A stretch of 40,169 bases of DNA from Fibrobacter sp. (GCA_012515615.1 JAAYYB010000135.1:1-40169), one strand, 5' to 3'; shown: positions 24,850 through 33,114, counted from the first letter of the stretch. Program-made: numbers and translations. Notes: a model not told the origin generated them from the sequence alone.

Positions 24850-25977
24850 GTGTTTTCAGCTTCATCATACGATATTGTGATTCTTGGCCTGACAATTACT
24901 TCCTCGTGGGGAAATGGTCATGCCACAACTTACCGGGGGTTGGTGAAGGAGCTTTCGGCCAGGGGTCACAAGGTGCTGTTTCTGGAGAGGGACATGCCCT
25001 GGTATGCGATGCACCGTGATTTGAATGAATCATCTTGCGGGCGAACCGAGCTTTATTCATCGATGATGGAGCTCAAGGACCGTTTTACTGGTGTTATTCA
25101 GAGTGCGGAACTGGTGATTGTGGGATCTTTTGTTCCTGATGGTGTGGCGGTGGGGGAGTGGGTGACCCATACGGCGCATGGAATAACTGCCTTTTACGAC
25201 ATTGACACTCCGGTAACCCTGGCAAAACTGCTCAGGAGGGAATGTGATTATCTGACTGCCGGGCTGATATCCCGCTACGACCTTTATCTCTCATTTGCCG
25301 GGGGGCCGATACTGAAAGTTCTGGAGCAGCTTTACGGTTCACCTCTGGCCAGGCCGTTTTACTGTTCAGTTGACCCGGCAAACTATTATCCTGAAGATGG
25401 CGGGATAAAGTATGATCTGGGTTACATGGGAACCTTCAGCGAGGATCGTCAGGGACCTTTCGATGAGCTTTTGTTAAAGCCTGCCCTGAAGTGGCCGGAG
25501 GGAAAGTTTATAGTTGCCGGCCCCAAGTATCCTGATATTTCCACCTGGCCGGGAAATGTTATTCACAGGGAGCATGTGCCCCCGTCGATGCACAGGGAAT
25601 TCTACTGTTCCCAGCGCTTTACGCTTAATCTTACCAGATCCGATATGGTCCAGTCAGGATTCGCCCCGAGTGTAAGGCTTTTTGAGGCTGCGGCCTGCGG
25701 TACACCGATAATAAGCGATTACTGGGAGGGGCTGAACGAGATCTTTACATTCGGGGAAGAGATACTTATTGCTTCTTCGCAGGATCATATTCTCAAATAC
25801 CTTTCTGAAATAAGCGAGACTGAAAGAAATGAGATCGCAGCTAAGGCAAGGAAACGGGTTTTATCGGCCCATACGGCGGCGCGCCGGGCTCTGGAGCTTG
25901 AAAACTATGCGGCTGAAGCGGGAAAGAAGCGCAGGGAGACCAGTCTGGTCAGGCCTAAACTTTACAGGAGAGCATAG
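24850..25977 (+). CDS. CgeB-like glycosyltransferase, paralog 3
   Basis: A 375-residue GT-B protein. GTG start with AAGGAGGT upstream inside the previous gene. Motifs: VILGLTITSSWGNGHATTYR (signature), FYDIDTPVTLAKL, YDLGYMGTFSEDRQ, FYCSQRFTLNLTRSDM and RLFEAAACGTPIISDYWEGL. The FYCS-x-RFTLN-T-R phrase is shared closely with paralog 4 (27657), so these two are the closest pair and probably come from duplication. The function is glycosyl transfer with unknown specificity. One base separates its TAG from the start of the permuted glycoside hydrolase. Confidence 0.87.
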   Translation: MFSASSYDIVILGLTITSSWGNGHATTYRGLVKELSARGHKVLFLERDMPWYAMHRDLNESSCGRTELYSSMMELKDRFTGVIQSAELVIVGSFVPDGVAVGEWVTHTAHGITAFYDIDTPVTLAKLLRRECDYLTAGLISRYDLYLSFAGGPILKVLEQLYGSPLARPFYCSVDPANYYPEDGGIKYDLGYMGTFSEDRQGPFDELLLKPALKWPEGKFIVAGPKYPDISTWPGNVIHREHVPPSMHREFYCSQRFTLNLTRSDMVQSGFAPSVRLFEAAACGTPIISDYWEGLNEIFTFGEEILIASSQDHILKYLSEISETERNEIAAKARKRVLSAHTAARRALELENYAAEAGKKRRETSLVRPKLYRRA

Positions 25978-25978
25978 G

Positions 25979-26902
25979 ATGGTTGAGGCGATAAAGATCT
26001 GGAACGAGCCCAATAATCTGTCTCACTGGGATTTTACAATAGATACTGACTGGAGGGAGTTTGCCAACATGGCCTCACTGGGTGCCAGGGCAGTGAAAAA
26101 GGCCTGCAGTTCTCTTTGTGTTGTGATGGGCGGGATTTCTCCGATTGATCCCAGGTTTATATCGCTTCTGTCCAGTTATGGAGCGATGGAGAGTTTTGAT
26201 GCAGTGGCAGTGCACGGGTTTCCACTGGATTGGAACCACTGGCAGATTGATGAATGGCCCGAAAAGATAAAAGAGATAGAGTCTGTCTGCAGTCTTCCGG
26301 TCTGGGTTACCGAGGTCGGGGCATCATCGTTTGGTGCTGAAGATGTACAGGTGTTCGGGCTGAAAAAAACAGCGGAGCTTCTCTGCGGAAGGGTTCAAAG
26401 GATATTCTGGTACAGCCTGCTTGATCTGCCCCCGACCTGGGAGGCAACGACCAGGCATAAAGAGAGTGAGGGGAGTGCTTATTACCGTCATTTTTACATG
26501 GGTCTGATCCGCGCTGATGGTACACCGAAGCAGTCTTTCGATTATTTCAATCCGGAGATGGGCATTTGTCAATGGTTCCATTTTCAGGATCACAGGTTGT
26601 TGTCTGCGATAAGGTGGCTGAGAAAACTTGGTGTAAAGAAGCTCAGGACCGGGATAAGCTGGGCAGACTGGCATCGTCCGGACGCGATAGCCTGGTTTGA
26701 TCATCAGATGAACATGCTTCATGAGTTTGACACTACTTTAACGCTCTGCTTCACCCCCCCATCGAGGGGAAAGGTGGAGAATATCACCAGTCCGCCTCTG
26801 GTTCCTGAGGAGTTTGCCGATTTCGCATCGCAGGTGGTATCAAGGTATGTGCTGTTTGATGGCTGGAGTCCCGAGGGAGTGAGTATGAAGATTGATGGAT
26901 AA
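25979..26902 (+). CDS. Glycoside hydrolase of clan GH-A type, apparently circularly permuted
   Basis: A 307-residue protein resembling GH39-like beta-xylosidases but with halves swapped. The first residues are MVEAIKIWNEPNNLSHW: the strand-4 motif with acid/base E10. VWVTEVGASSFG with nucleophile E112 (strand 7) follows, then IFWYSLLD (strand 8). Only after that, from about residue 194, come elements of strands 1-3: GICQWFHFQDHR, LGVKKLRTGISWADWHRP and TLTLCFTPPSRG, ending with helix PEEFADFASQVVSRY that would normally lead into WNEPN. So all barrel parts seem present in the order 4-8-1-3. No signal peptide; cytoplasmic. The start at 25979 fits the operon (one base after the previous stop). 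Role could be glycan trimming or transglycosylation. The C-terminal end runs into a repeat unit. Confidence 0.8.
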   Translation: MVEAIKIWNEPNNLSHWDFTIDTDWREFANMASLGARAVKKACSSLCVVMGGISPIDPRFISLLSSYGAMESFDAVAVHGFPLDWNHWQIDEWPEKIKEIESVCSLPVWVTEVGASSFGAEDVQVFGLKKTAELLCGRVQRIFWYSLLDLPPTWEATTRHKESEGSAYYRHFYMGLIRADGTPKQSFDYFNPEMGICQWFHFQDHRLLSAIRWLRKLGVKKLRTGISWADWHRPDAIAWFDHQMNMLHEFDTTLTLCFTPPSRGKVENITSPPLVPEEFADFASQVVSRYVLFDGWSPEGVSMKIDG

Positions 26903-27025
26903 GATGGTTTCCGGCCTTTGCCGGAATGACGGGGAACAGGCTGTTACGCCATATTCGGAAGTAACCTTTTCGGCACTGTCGTCACGGGTCGTCATGACGT
27001 TGAAGAACGGCATCCAGGAATAAAC
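26893..27025. repeat. REP-like composite repeat, family B (one unit)
   Basis: One unit between the glycoside hydrolase and the phosphatase. TTCCGGCCTTTGCCGGAA is at 26909-26926 and the mutated partner hairpin ATGACGTTGAAGAACGGCAT at 26994-27013. AAGATGGTTTCCGG overlaps the last codons and stop of the hydrolase gene, so the repeat may have replaced that gene's original 3' end. Confidence 0.88.
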
Positions 27026-27036
27026 GGAGCAGTGGC

Positions 27037-27651
27037 ATGAAGACGACTGTTTATCTGGTTCGACATGGAGACATTGACCTTGCAGACAGGATTCCGGGAA
27101 GGGCACCGGGGCTGCATTTGAGTTCACATGGAGTAAAGCAGGCTCAGAGAGTTTCAGAATTGCTTAGCGGTGCCGGACTCGATGCCATCTATTCCAGTCC
27201 ACTTGACAGAGCAGTAGAAACTGCGGAACCTCTTTCGATGGTGAGCGGGCTCCAGATAATAAAAAGTGAGCAGTTGATCGAGATCGATTTCGGTGAGTGG
27301 ACCGGGTGCAGGTTTGAGGATCTTGAAGAGGATTTCCGGTGGAAGCAGTTTCATTTTTACCGCAACGGATGTCTTATTCCCGGAGGGGAGCTGATGGTGC
27401 AGGTGCAGTCGAGGATGGTGGGGGAGGTAATGCGGATTGTTAAGAATCACTCTGGAAAATCTGTGGCGGTTTTCAGTCATAACGACCCTGTAAAATCAGT
27501 ACTGGCGTTTTTTGCCGGGTTATCGCTTGATCTGTTTTTGCGGATCACGGTCTCAACCGGTTCTGTGAGTGTTCTTGACTTCTACGATGATGCGGCGGTT
27601 ATCCGTTGCGTTAATATCACCGGTAAATCTCTATCAATTGATACGAGGTGA
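27037..27651 (+). CDS. Histidine phosphatase (phosphoglycerate mutase-like), paralog 1
   Basis: A 204-residue branch-1 histidine phosphatase. Catalytic residues by motif: H10 in LVRHGD (phosphohistidine), R58 in SSPLDRAVETAE, E87 in FGEWTG (proton donor) and H148 in FSHNDP. The family includes phosphoglycerate mutases and broad phosphatases such as CobC and the heptose-type sugar phosphatases; IPGGE (114-118) is common in the phosphatase group. In this cluster it probably removes a phosphate from a sugar-phosphate or nucleotide-derived intermediate. It starts 12 bases after the repeat unit and overlaps or nearly touches the next CgeB gene. A paralog lies at 32393. Confidence 0.88.
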   Translation: MKTTVYLVRHGDIDLADRIPGRAPGLHLSSHGVKQAQRVSELLSGAGLDAIYSSPLDRAVETAEPLSMVSGLQIIKSEQLIEIDFGEWTGCRFEDLEEDFRWKQFHFYRNGCLIPGGELMVQVQSRMVGEVMRIVKNHSGKSVAVFSHNDPVKSVLAFFAGLSLDLFLRITVSTGSVSVLDFYDDAAVIRCVNITGKSLSIDTR

Positions 27652-27656
27652 GTCAG

Positions 27657-28715
27657 ATGCAGATAATAATATTCGGTTTATCGGTAAGCTCATCGTGGGG
27701 GAATGGTCATGCCACAATCTGGAGAGGTTTGATCAGTGAGCTGACAAAGGGCGGACACGGGGTGACCTTTTTTGAACGGGATGTGTCATACTACGCTTAC
27801 TACAGGGATTTTACCGGGATATCGGGTATGGAGCTTGTTCTTTACAAAGAGTGGGATGAGGTGAAGGAAATCGCAGTTGAGAGGATTGGGAGCGCAGATG
27901 TCTCGATTGTGACATCGTACTGTCCCGACGCGCTTAAGGCAGCTGAATTATTGAAGGGAACTGATTGTCTGAAGGTGTTTTACGATCTTGATTCGCCGGT
28001 TACTTTAAAAGCGGTGGAGAGAGGAGTTTCTCCGGAGTATATAGGTGACAGGGGGTTGTCGGGTTATGATCTTGTTTTAAGCTATACGGGGGGTATAGCT
28101 CTTGAGAAGCTTGTAATGGTTCTTGGGGCAAGGCACGCGCTTCCTCTCTATGGGAGTTTTGATCCCGGATCGCATCACCCTGCCGGTTTGGTTGAAGATT
28201 TCAGGTCGGATCTCTCTTATCTGGGAACGTTTGCCAGTGACAGGCAGTCAAAGCTTGACCAGCTTTTTATCCAGCCGGCGCGGATGCTTCCATCATCACG
28301 GTTTGTTCTTGCCGGGGCCCAGTATCCGAAGGATTTTCCATGGACCGAAAACATCTTTTTTGTTAATCATTTATCTCCCCCCGATCATCCGGGATTCTAC
28401 TGCTCCAGTCGATTTACACTGAATATTACCAGAGAGGCTATGGCTGAAATGGGTTTTTGTCCCTCCGGGCGGCTCTTTGAGGCTGCAGGCTGTAAGGTAC
28501 CGGTTATAAGTGACTGGTGGCCCGGGCTTGAGAGATTTTTTGAGCCGGGTAAAGAGATAATAGTTGTCAAGACTGCAGGGGATGTGCTTGATGCGATGAA
28601 GATGAGTGACAATCAAAGAGTTGAGATTGCAGAGGCGGCATTTAAAAGAGCCACGGCCAGGCACACTGCATCAACGAGGGCTCAGGAGCTCATAGATATA
28701 CTGGAGAGTTTCTGA
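27657..28715 (+). CDS. CgeB-like glycosyltransferase, paralog 4
   Basis: A 352-residue protein, closest to paralog 3. Motifs: IIFGLSVSSSWGNGHATIWR, FYDLDSPVTLKAV, DLSYLGTFASDRQSKLDQLF, FYCSSRFTLNITREAM and RLFEAAGCKVPVISDWWPGL. A GTG start at 27648 (overlapping the previous stop) is possible, but GAGGTGA lies eight bases before the ATG at 27657 and the first beta strand begins right there, so I chose it. It overlaps the nucleotidyltransferase start by one base (TGATG). Same unknown donor question as the other paralogs. Confidence 0.87.
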   Translation: MQIIIFGLSVSSSWGNGHATIWRGLISELTKGGHGVTFFERDVSYYAYYRDFTGISGMELVLYKEWDEVKEIAVERIGSADVSIVTSYCPDALKAAELLKGTDCLKVFYDLDSPVTLKAVERGVSPEYIGDRGLSGYDLVLSYTGGIALEKLVMVLGARHALPLYGSFDPGSHHPAGLVEDFRSDLSYLGTFASDRQSKLDQLFIQPARMLPSSRFVLAGAQYPKDFPWTENIFFVNHLSPPDHPGFYCSSRFTLNITREAMAEMGFCPSGRLFEAAGCKVPVISDWWPGLERFFEPGKEIIVVKTAGDVLDAMKMSDNQRVEIAEAAFKRATARHTASTRAQELIDILESF

Positions 28716-29443
28716 TGGGCACATGGGGGATCATACCTGCGGCGGGCAGCGGCACCCGGATTCAGCCGCTTGCTTTTTCAAAAGAGCTTCTGCCGGTTGG
28801 AAGTTTAAGAAGCGGCGGTGTTGAGCGTCCAAGGGCAATTTGTGAATATCTGATAGAGAGAATGGCTCTGGCGGGTGTAGAGAAGATAAACCTGATCGTC
28901 TCACCTGGAAAGTGGGATATATTGCGCTATTTTGGAAACGGAACGGGGGACGTACGGATCTGCTATACTGTTCAGCATCAGCCCTCGGGACTTTGTGACG
29001 CGATTTTCTGTGCTTTACCTTTTATAGACAGGGATGATCGGGTGGTCGTAGGGCTTCCCGACACTGTCTGGTTCCCATCGGACGGCCTGAAGTATCTGCC
29101 ACACGACAAGCTGGCATTTCTTCTATTTCCTGTTGACAAACCGGAGTTTTACGATGCTGTGGAAACCGGGGACAATGGAGAGGTAAGGAAAATTTATGTA
29201 AAGCAGCGCGGGTTGAGCGGGTTATGGATCTGGGGGGCATTCAGTATGCCGGGTCATGTTTTTCATGAAATTTACAGACTTTGGAGCATCCGTGAGCCCA
29301 GGGATGAGTATTTCGGGACCCTTGTCAATGTCTACATTGAAAATGGAGGTGAGGCGGCCGGGGTGAGAGCGGGGGAGTCGTATGTTGATGTGGGTACTCT
29401 TAACGGGTACAGAGAAGCGATGCGGCTGCTTTCGGGAGGCTGA
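28715..29443 (+). CDS. Sugar-1-phosphate nucleotidyltransferase
   Basis: A 242-residue NTP-transferase-fold enzyme (RmlA/GlmU-N type). Nucleotide-binding loop: IIPAAGSGTRIQPLAFSKEL, containing the G-x-G-T-R..K signature; the Mg-coordinating Asp is in VVGLPDTVWF, and YVDVGTLNGYREA near the C terminus matches the family's ending. It would join a sugar-1-phosphate to an NTP to make a nucleotide sugar for the cluster's glycosyltransferases and epimerases. No acetyltransferase domain follows, so it is not GlmU itself. It is translationally coupled to paralog 4. NTP and sugar are undetermined. Confidence 0.88.
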   Translation: MGTWGIIPAAGSGTRIQPLAFSKELLPVGSLRSGGVERPRAICEYLIERMALAGVEKINLIVSPGKWDILRYFGNGTGDVRICYTVQHQPSGLCDAIFCALPFIDRDDRVVVGLPDTVWFPSDGLKYLPHDKLAFLLFPVDKPEFYDAVETGDNGEVRKIYVKQRGLSGLWIWGAFSMPGHVFHEIYRLWSIREPRDEYFGTLVNVYIENGGEAAGVRAGESYVDVGTLNGYREAMRLLSGG

Positions 29444-29479
29444 GATCGGGGCTGGTTATTAAACCGGGAAAAAAAATGT

Positions 29480-30298
29480 ATGAATTCCACAATTGACATC
29501 TTATCATCGCTGGGTATAAAAAGGTCGGGTGCTGACCCGGTGGTTCTGGTTATTGCGGCTCATCCTGATGATGAGGTGATTGGGGCCGGAGGGGTTCTCC
29601 GTTATCTTAAGAAAGCACATTTCTACCATGTAACGGATGGTTCACCCAGAAAATGCATGGATGCGATGAATGCAGGGTGCACATCGAGAGAGGCCTATGC
29701 AAGGGTGAGGCGTGAAGAGCTGCTTCTGGCCCTTAAGCATGCGGGGTTTGGTCCTGAGGACTGCAGCAGAATCGGGATGATAGATCAGGAGGTTTCCTTT
29801 AACATGGCTGGTCTGGCGTGGCGTATTGCGGATATAATCGAGGAGTGGAGACCCGATGCGGTGTTCACTCATCCGTTTGAAGGCGGTCATCCGGACCATG
29901 ACGCGACCGCGTTTGCTGTGAGTAAAGCATGCGCGCTTGCAAAGAAGAAAACAGGCAGTGTTCCAAAGATAATTGAGTTTGCATCGTACCATGGAAACGG
30001 CGGGATAGAACTGGTGGCCGGAGAATTTCTCCCATTTCCGAGGAGTAAGACCTGGAAAGTGATTCTTAATGATATAGAATGTGACCTGAAACAGGGGATG
30101 ATGGATTGCTTCAAGTCACAGAGACAGACTCTCGAGGACTTTTCTGTAAAGGAGGAGATTTACAGGTTTGCGCCGAAGTACGATTTCAGTAAAGCGCCCC
30201 ATGAGGGGGTTCTTTATTATGAATTTTTCGACTGGGGAATAAGTGGCCGTAAGTGGATAGAGCTTGCAAATGAGGCATCAGGGCTGCTTGAGAAATAA
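29480..30298 (+). CDS. PIG-L/LmbE-family deacetylase
   Basis: A 272-residue zinc-dependent deacetylase. The signature AAHPDDE (26-32) holds the zinc ligands H28 and D31 with catalytic D30, and HPDHD (137-141) provides the third His. The family removes N-acetyl groups from GlcNAc-containing compounds (GlcNAc-PI, mycothiol and bacillithiol precursors, teicoplanin). Together with the CelD/FemAB-type acyltransferase two genes on, it suggests a deacetylate-then-reacylate step on an amino sugar. There is a 36-base gap before it, without a clear ribosome site other than GGGAAAAA. It ends three bases before the next gene. Confidence 0.92.
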   Translation: MNSTIDILSSLGIKRSGADPVVLVIAAHPDDEVIGAGGVLRYLKKAHFYHVTDGSPRKCMDAMNAGCTSREAYARVRREELLLALKHAGFGPEDCSRIGMIDQEVSFNMAGLAWRIADIIEEWRPDAVFTHPFEGGHPDHDATAFAVSKACALAKKKTGSVPKIIEFASYHGNGGIELVAGEFLPFPRSKTWKVILNDIECDLKQGMMDCFKSQRQTLEDFSVKEEIYRFAPKYDFSKAPHEGVLYYEFFDWGISGRKWIELANEASGLLEK

Positions 30299-30301
30299 GA
30301 G

Positions 30302-31390
30302 ATGAAATACAGTATTCTGAATGTTGCTTATCCATTTTCTTCGGTGAGCAGCTCGACAGCCGGGGGAGCCGAGCAGGTTCTTTTGTCGATCGATTCTGCC
30401 ATTTGCGACCGGGGCGACCGGTCATTTGTGCTGGCGGCAAAAGGGTCGCAGGTCAGGGGAAAACTGGTAGAGGGATTTTCTCATGAGGGGCTCATAGAGT
30501 GTCAAAAGTGCGGACGTGAATATCTGGAGTATAGAGAGGCACTAAAGAGGACGGTTCTGAAATACGGCATTGATCTGGTTCATTTTCACGGAATCGACTT
30601 TAAAGAGTACCTTCCGAGCCTCGACATTCCCTGTCTTGTAACGATTCATCTGCCGCTTGACTGGTACAGTGAGGGGGCTTTTGATGAGCGGGAGGGGCTC
30701 TATTTTAACTGTGTGTCGTTTTATCAGCATAGAAGATGCGGTATAAAGAAGGGGTTGCTTTCTCCTGTTGAGAACGGTGTAGCTGTACCGTTATTGGCGC
30801 CGCGGAGAAAACGGGGGAGATTTGCAATCTGTCTCGGGCGTATCTGCCCGGAGAAGGGTTATCATATCGCAATTGATGCTGCTGTAAAGGCAAATGTACC
30901 GCTTCTTCTGGCGGGAACGGTTTTTCCCTATCCGGAGCATCAGGAATACTTCGCAAAAGAGATCCAGCCGAGGCTTGACGGGTTTCGGTATCGCTTTATC
31001 GGCCAGGCCGGGGTTGACGAGAAAAAGAGGATTTTAGGAACAGCGGGGTGTCTTCTGGTGCCGTCTTTGGTTCCTGAGACAAGTTCACTTGCAGCCATGG
31101 AGGCGCTTTCATACGGGGCGCCGGTGATCGCATTCAGAAACGGTGCGCTGGCAGATATTGTTCAGAATGGTGTTAATGGGTATCTGGTGGAAAACGTTGA
31201 TGAGATGACAGAGGCAATCGGGGAGGTGGAGAAGATAGATCCGGAAGTCTGTTATTCAATTGCAAAAGAAAAATTCTCTGTTGAAAAGATGACAGATCAT
31301 TATTGTCAGATTTACCGGATGCTTATCGGGAAGAGTCGGGCCGATCTGTATATGTCTGGTGATGATAACCCGTTGAGAGATTGTGGATGA
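30302..31390 (+). CDS. Glycosyltransferase family 4
   Basis: A 362-residue GT-B enzyme. N-terminal domain with SSTAGGAEQVLLSIDSAICD (acceptor-side Gly loop) and LVHFHGIDF; C-terminal domain with AICLGRICPEKGYHIAIDAA (donor-binding strand and Lys) and VPETSSLAAMEALSYGAPVI, the E-x7-E motif. Retaining mechanism expected. It resembles the many GT4 enzymes annotated as mannosyl- or glucosyltransferases in exopolysaccharide clusters. The TGA overlaps the ATG of the next gene (ATGA at 31387). It is not close to the other GT4 at 21396; the two probably add different sugars. Confidence 0.9.
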   Translation: MKYSILNVAYPFSSVSSSTAGGAEQVLLSIDSAICDRGDRSFVLAAKGSQVRGKLVEGFSHEGLIECQKCGREYLEYREALKRTVLKYGIDLVHFHGIDFKEYLPSLDIPCLVTIHLPLDWYSEGAFDEREGLYFNCVSFYQHRRCGIKKGLLSPVENGVAVPLLAPRRKRGRFAICLGRICPEKGYHIAIDAAVKANVPLLLAGTVFPYPEHQEYFAKEIQPRLDGFRYRFIGQAGVDEKKRILGTAGCLLVPSLVPETSSLAAMEALSYGAPVIAFRNGALADIVQNGVNGYLVENVDEMTEAIGEVEKIDPEVCYSIAKEKFSVEKMTDHYCQIYRMLIGKSRADLYMSGDDNPLRDCG

Positions 31391-32382
31391 TTGAGCTGGA
31401 GGAAAAAAAGGAGAATGAACTTGGGGACCTGAAAGCAGAATGGGAGGGGCTGCTTGAGGGTTGTCCTGATGCGACTCCGTTTCAGTTCCCCCAGTGGATA
31501 ATTCCATGGTGGCGGAATTTCGGGGGAAGTGTCTTTAAGATGCCGGTTATGCGCTGCGAAGGTAAGTTGGCAGGGCTTGTTCCTCTGTTTATTTATAAAA
31601 CAGAAACAGGAAAGAAGAAGCTCTGTTTTACAGGTACCGGTATAAGCGACTATCTTGACCTGGTGGCAGTTTCCGGAAAGAGAAAAGAGGTCACTGGTGT
31701 GTTTGTCAAATACCTTCTGAAAATTGCGGAGCAGTGGGATGAGATCGATCTGCAGGACATTCCCGAGGGAAGTCCGCTTCTGCGGGCCGAATTTCCCGAA
31801 AGCCTCTGTTTTGAGAAAAGCAGGTGGAGTGTGTGCCCCTATCTGGATCTTCCGGAAAGCTCAAAAAGTCTTGAATACAGGATTCCTAAAAAACTTAGAA
31901 ACAATATCCGTTCTGCATCGAAGGGGTTACTGCAGTTAAATGAGTATCGCATGGAAAGAGCGGAGTCAGGAAATCTTGAGCTTTTTTTAGGTGAACTGTT
32001 CAGGCTGCATGGGAAGAGATGGGAAAGCAGGAATCAAAGCGGCGTACTGAATAGCAGTCTGCTTCGGGACTTTTACCATCAGTCGGCGCCGGAGCTTCTC
32101 GCGAGCGGATTATTGCGGCTTTACACTCTTCGGTGCGGTGATTCGGCGGTAGCGTGTTATTATGTCCTTGTGCGCGCTGAAAAAGCTTATGCTTACCTTG
32201 GGGGATTTGATCCGGCTTTTGCGCAATACAGCCCTGGAAGCCTTGCTCTTTTCAATGTTATCTCTGATTCAATTGACAAGGGAATTACGGTATTCGATTT
32301 CATGAGAGGTGCGGAAGCCTACAAGTATTACTGGCGGCCCGCAGAAAAGTACAATTACCGGATAAGGGTCCTGAAAAAATAA
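31387..32382 (+). CDS. CelD/FemAB-like GNAT acyltransferase
   Basis: A 331-residue protein with tandem GNAT-like folds as in CelD/BcsL (Acetyltransf_6) and FemAB. Motifs: PFQFPQWIIPWWRNFG near the N terminus, FTGTGISDYLDLV, IPKKLRNNIRSASKGL in the middle and YAYLGGFDPAFAQYSPGSLA, FDFMRGAEAYKYYW at the C terminus, all typical for this family. These enzymes acylate amino groups of polysaccharides or related molecules using acyl-CoA or aminoacyl-tRNA. The ATG at 31387 overlaps the previous stop; a TTG six bases upstream is less likely. Together with the PIG-L deacetylase it suggests re-acylation of an amino sugar. Confidence 0.85.
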   Translation: MIELEEKKENELGDLKAEWEGLLEGCPDATPFQFPQWIIPWWRNFGGSVFKMPVMRCEGKLAGLVPLFIYKTETGKKKLCFTGTGISDYLDLVAVSGKRKEVTGVFVKYLLKIAEQWDEIDLQDIPEGSPLLRAEFPESLCFEKSRWSVCPYLDLPESSKSLEYRIPKKLRNNIRSASKGLLQLNEYRMERAESGNLELFLGELFRLHGKRWESRNQSGVLNSSLLRDFYHQSAPELLASGLLRLYTLRCGDSAVACYYVLVRAEKAYAYLGGFDPAFAQYSPGSLALFNVISDSIDKGITVFDFMRGAEAYKYYWRPAEKYNYRIRVLKK

Positions 32383-32392
32383 CTCTGATGTA

Positions 32393-33031
32393 ATGATAAA
32401 AATGAAAGCAAAACAGAGCATGACCACATTTCTTTTGATCCGTCATGGTTCCTGTTTTCCTGTGGGAAGATTCCTGGCAGGGAGGGCCTCAGGGGTTCAC
32501 CTTGACGAAGCAGGAAAAAAAGAGGTCTTGTTTCTGGAGGAGAGTATTAGAGGAATTCATCTGGATGAAATAATCTCCAGTCCCCTTGAGCGGACTGTAG
32601 AGACGGCGGAGGCAGTTGCAAGGGGAAGGGGTTTGGAGGTTAAGATCCGTGATGAAATCAATGAAGTTGATTGTGGGGAGTGGACCGGTAAGAGTTTTGA
32701 AGAGCTTTCAGGGAATGCTGTCTGGATTGCTTTTAACCGGTTCAGGAGTGCCGTAAGGATTCCCGGTGGAGAGATGATGATCGAGGTTTCTTCACGGATG
32801 AGCAGGTTTATGGAGGAGAAGCGCAGGGAGGGGAAAAACTGTGTCGCGATAGTGAGTCATGGTGATCCGATCAGGGCGGTAATATCGCATTGCCTTGGTC
32901 TTCCTGTCGATTTTCTGACCCGGTTTGAAATCAAGACGGCATCTGTGAGTGTTATTACATTAAGCGATTACGGGGCAAATCTTTCATGCCTTAATCACAC
33001 TGGAATGTTCAACCTGGCTTATGCATCTTGA
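32393..33031 (+). CDS. Histidine phosphatase (phosphoglycerate mutase-like), paralog 2
   Basis: A 212-residue branch-1 histidine phosphatase. Catalytic motifs: LIRHGS with H18, SSPLERTVETAEA, CGEWTGKSFEEL with the acid Glu, VSHGDP with the second His. It shares with paralog 1 the FxG/CGEWTG and RIPGGEMM phrases and the same overall layout, more than expected for random family members, so the two are duplicates within the cluster. An internal start at 32420 (MTTFLLIRHG) is equally possible; neither has a strong ribosome site. Its stop lies in the second copy of the structured element (33018-33107). Substrate unknown. Confidence 0.88.
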   Translation: MIKMKAKQSMTTFLLIRHGSCFPVGRFLAGRASGVHLDEAGKKEVLFLEESIRGIHLDEIISSPLERTVETAEAVARGRGLEVKIRDEINEVDCGEWTGKSFEELSGNAVWIAFNRFRSAVRIPGGEMMIEVSSRMSRFMEEKRREGKNCVAIVSHGDPIRAVISHCLGLPVDFLTRFEIKTASVSVITLSDYGANLSCLNHTGMFNLAYAS

Positions 33032-33107
33032 TTAGTACTAATCGCGCTTATCCCTTGTGAATAAAGACTTTCACAAATCACATAATCGCTTCCAGGATGC
33101 ATAAGAC
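33018..33107 (+). promoter_or_regulatory. 90-nt nested inverted-repeat element
   Basis: CTTATGCATC (33018-33027) pairs exactly with GATGCATAAG (about 33097-33106). Inside are the palindrome ATTAGTACTAAT, GCGCTTAT against ATAATCGC (one mismatch), and TTGTGAA..TTCACAA. The whole could fold into a long branched hairpin between the phosphatase and the fusion gene. Its first 55 bases resemble 22490-22546. It may be an RNA leader, processing site or protein-binding site; the sequence alone does not decide. Confidence 0.5.
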
Positions 33108-33114
33108 AGGCTCA

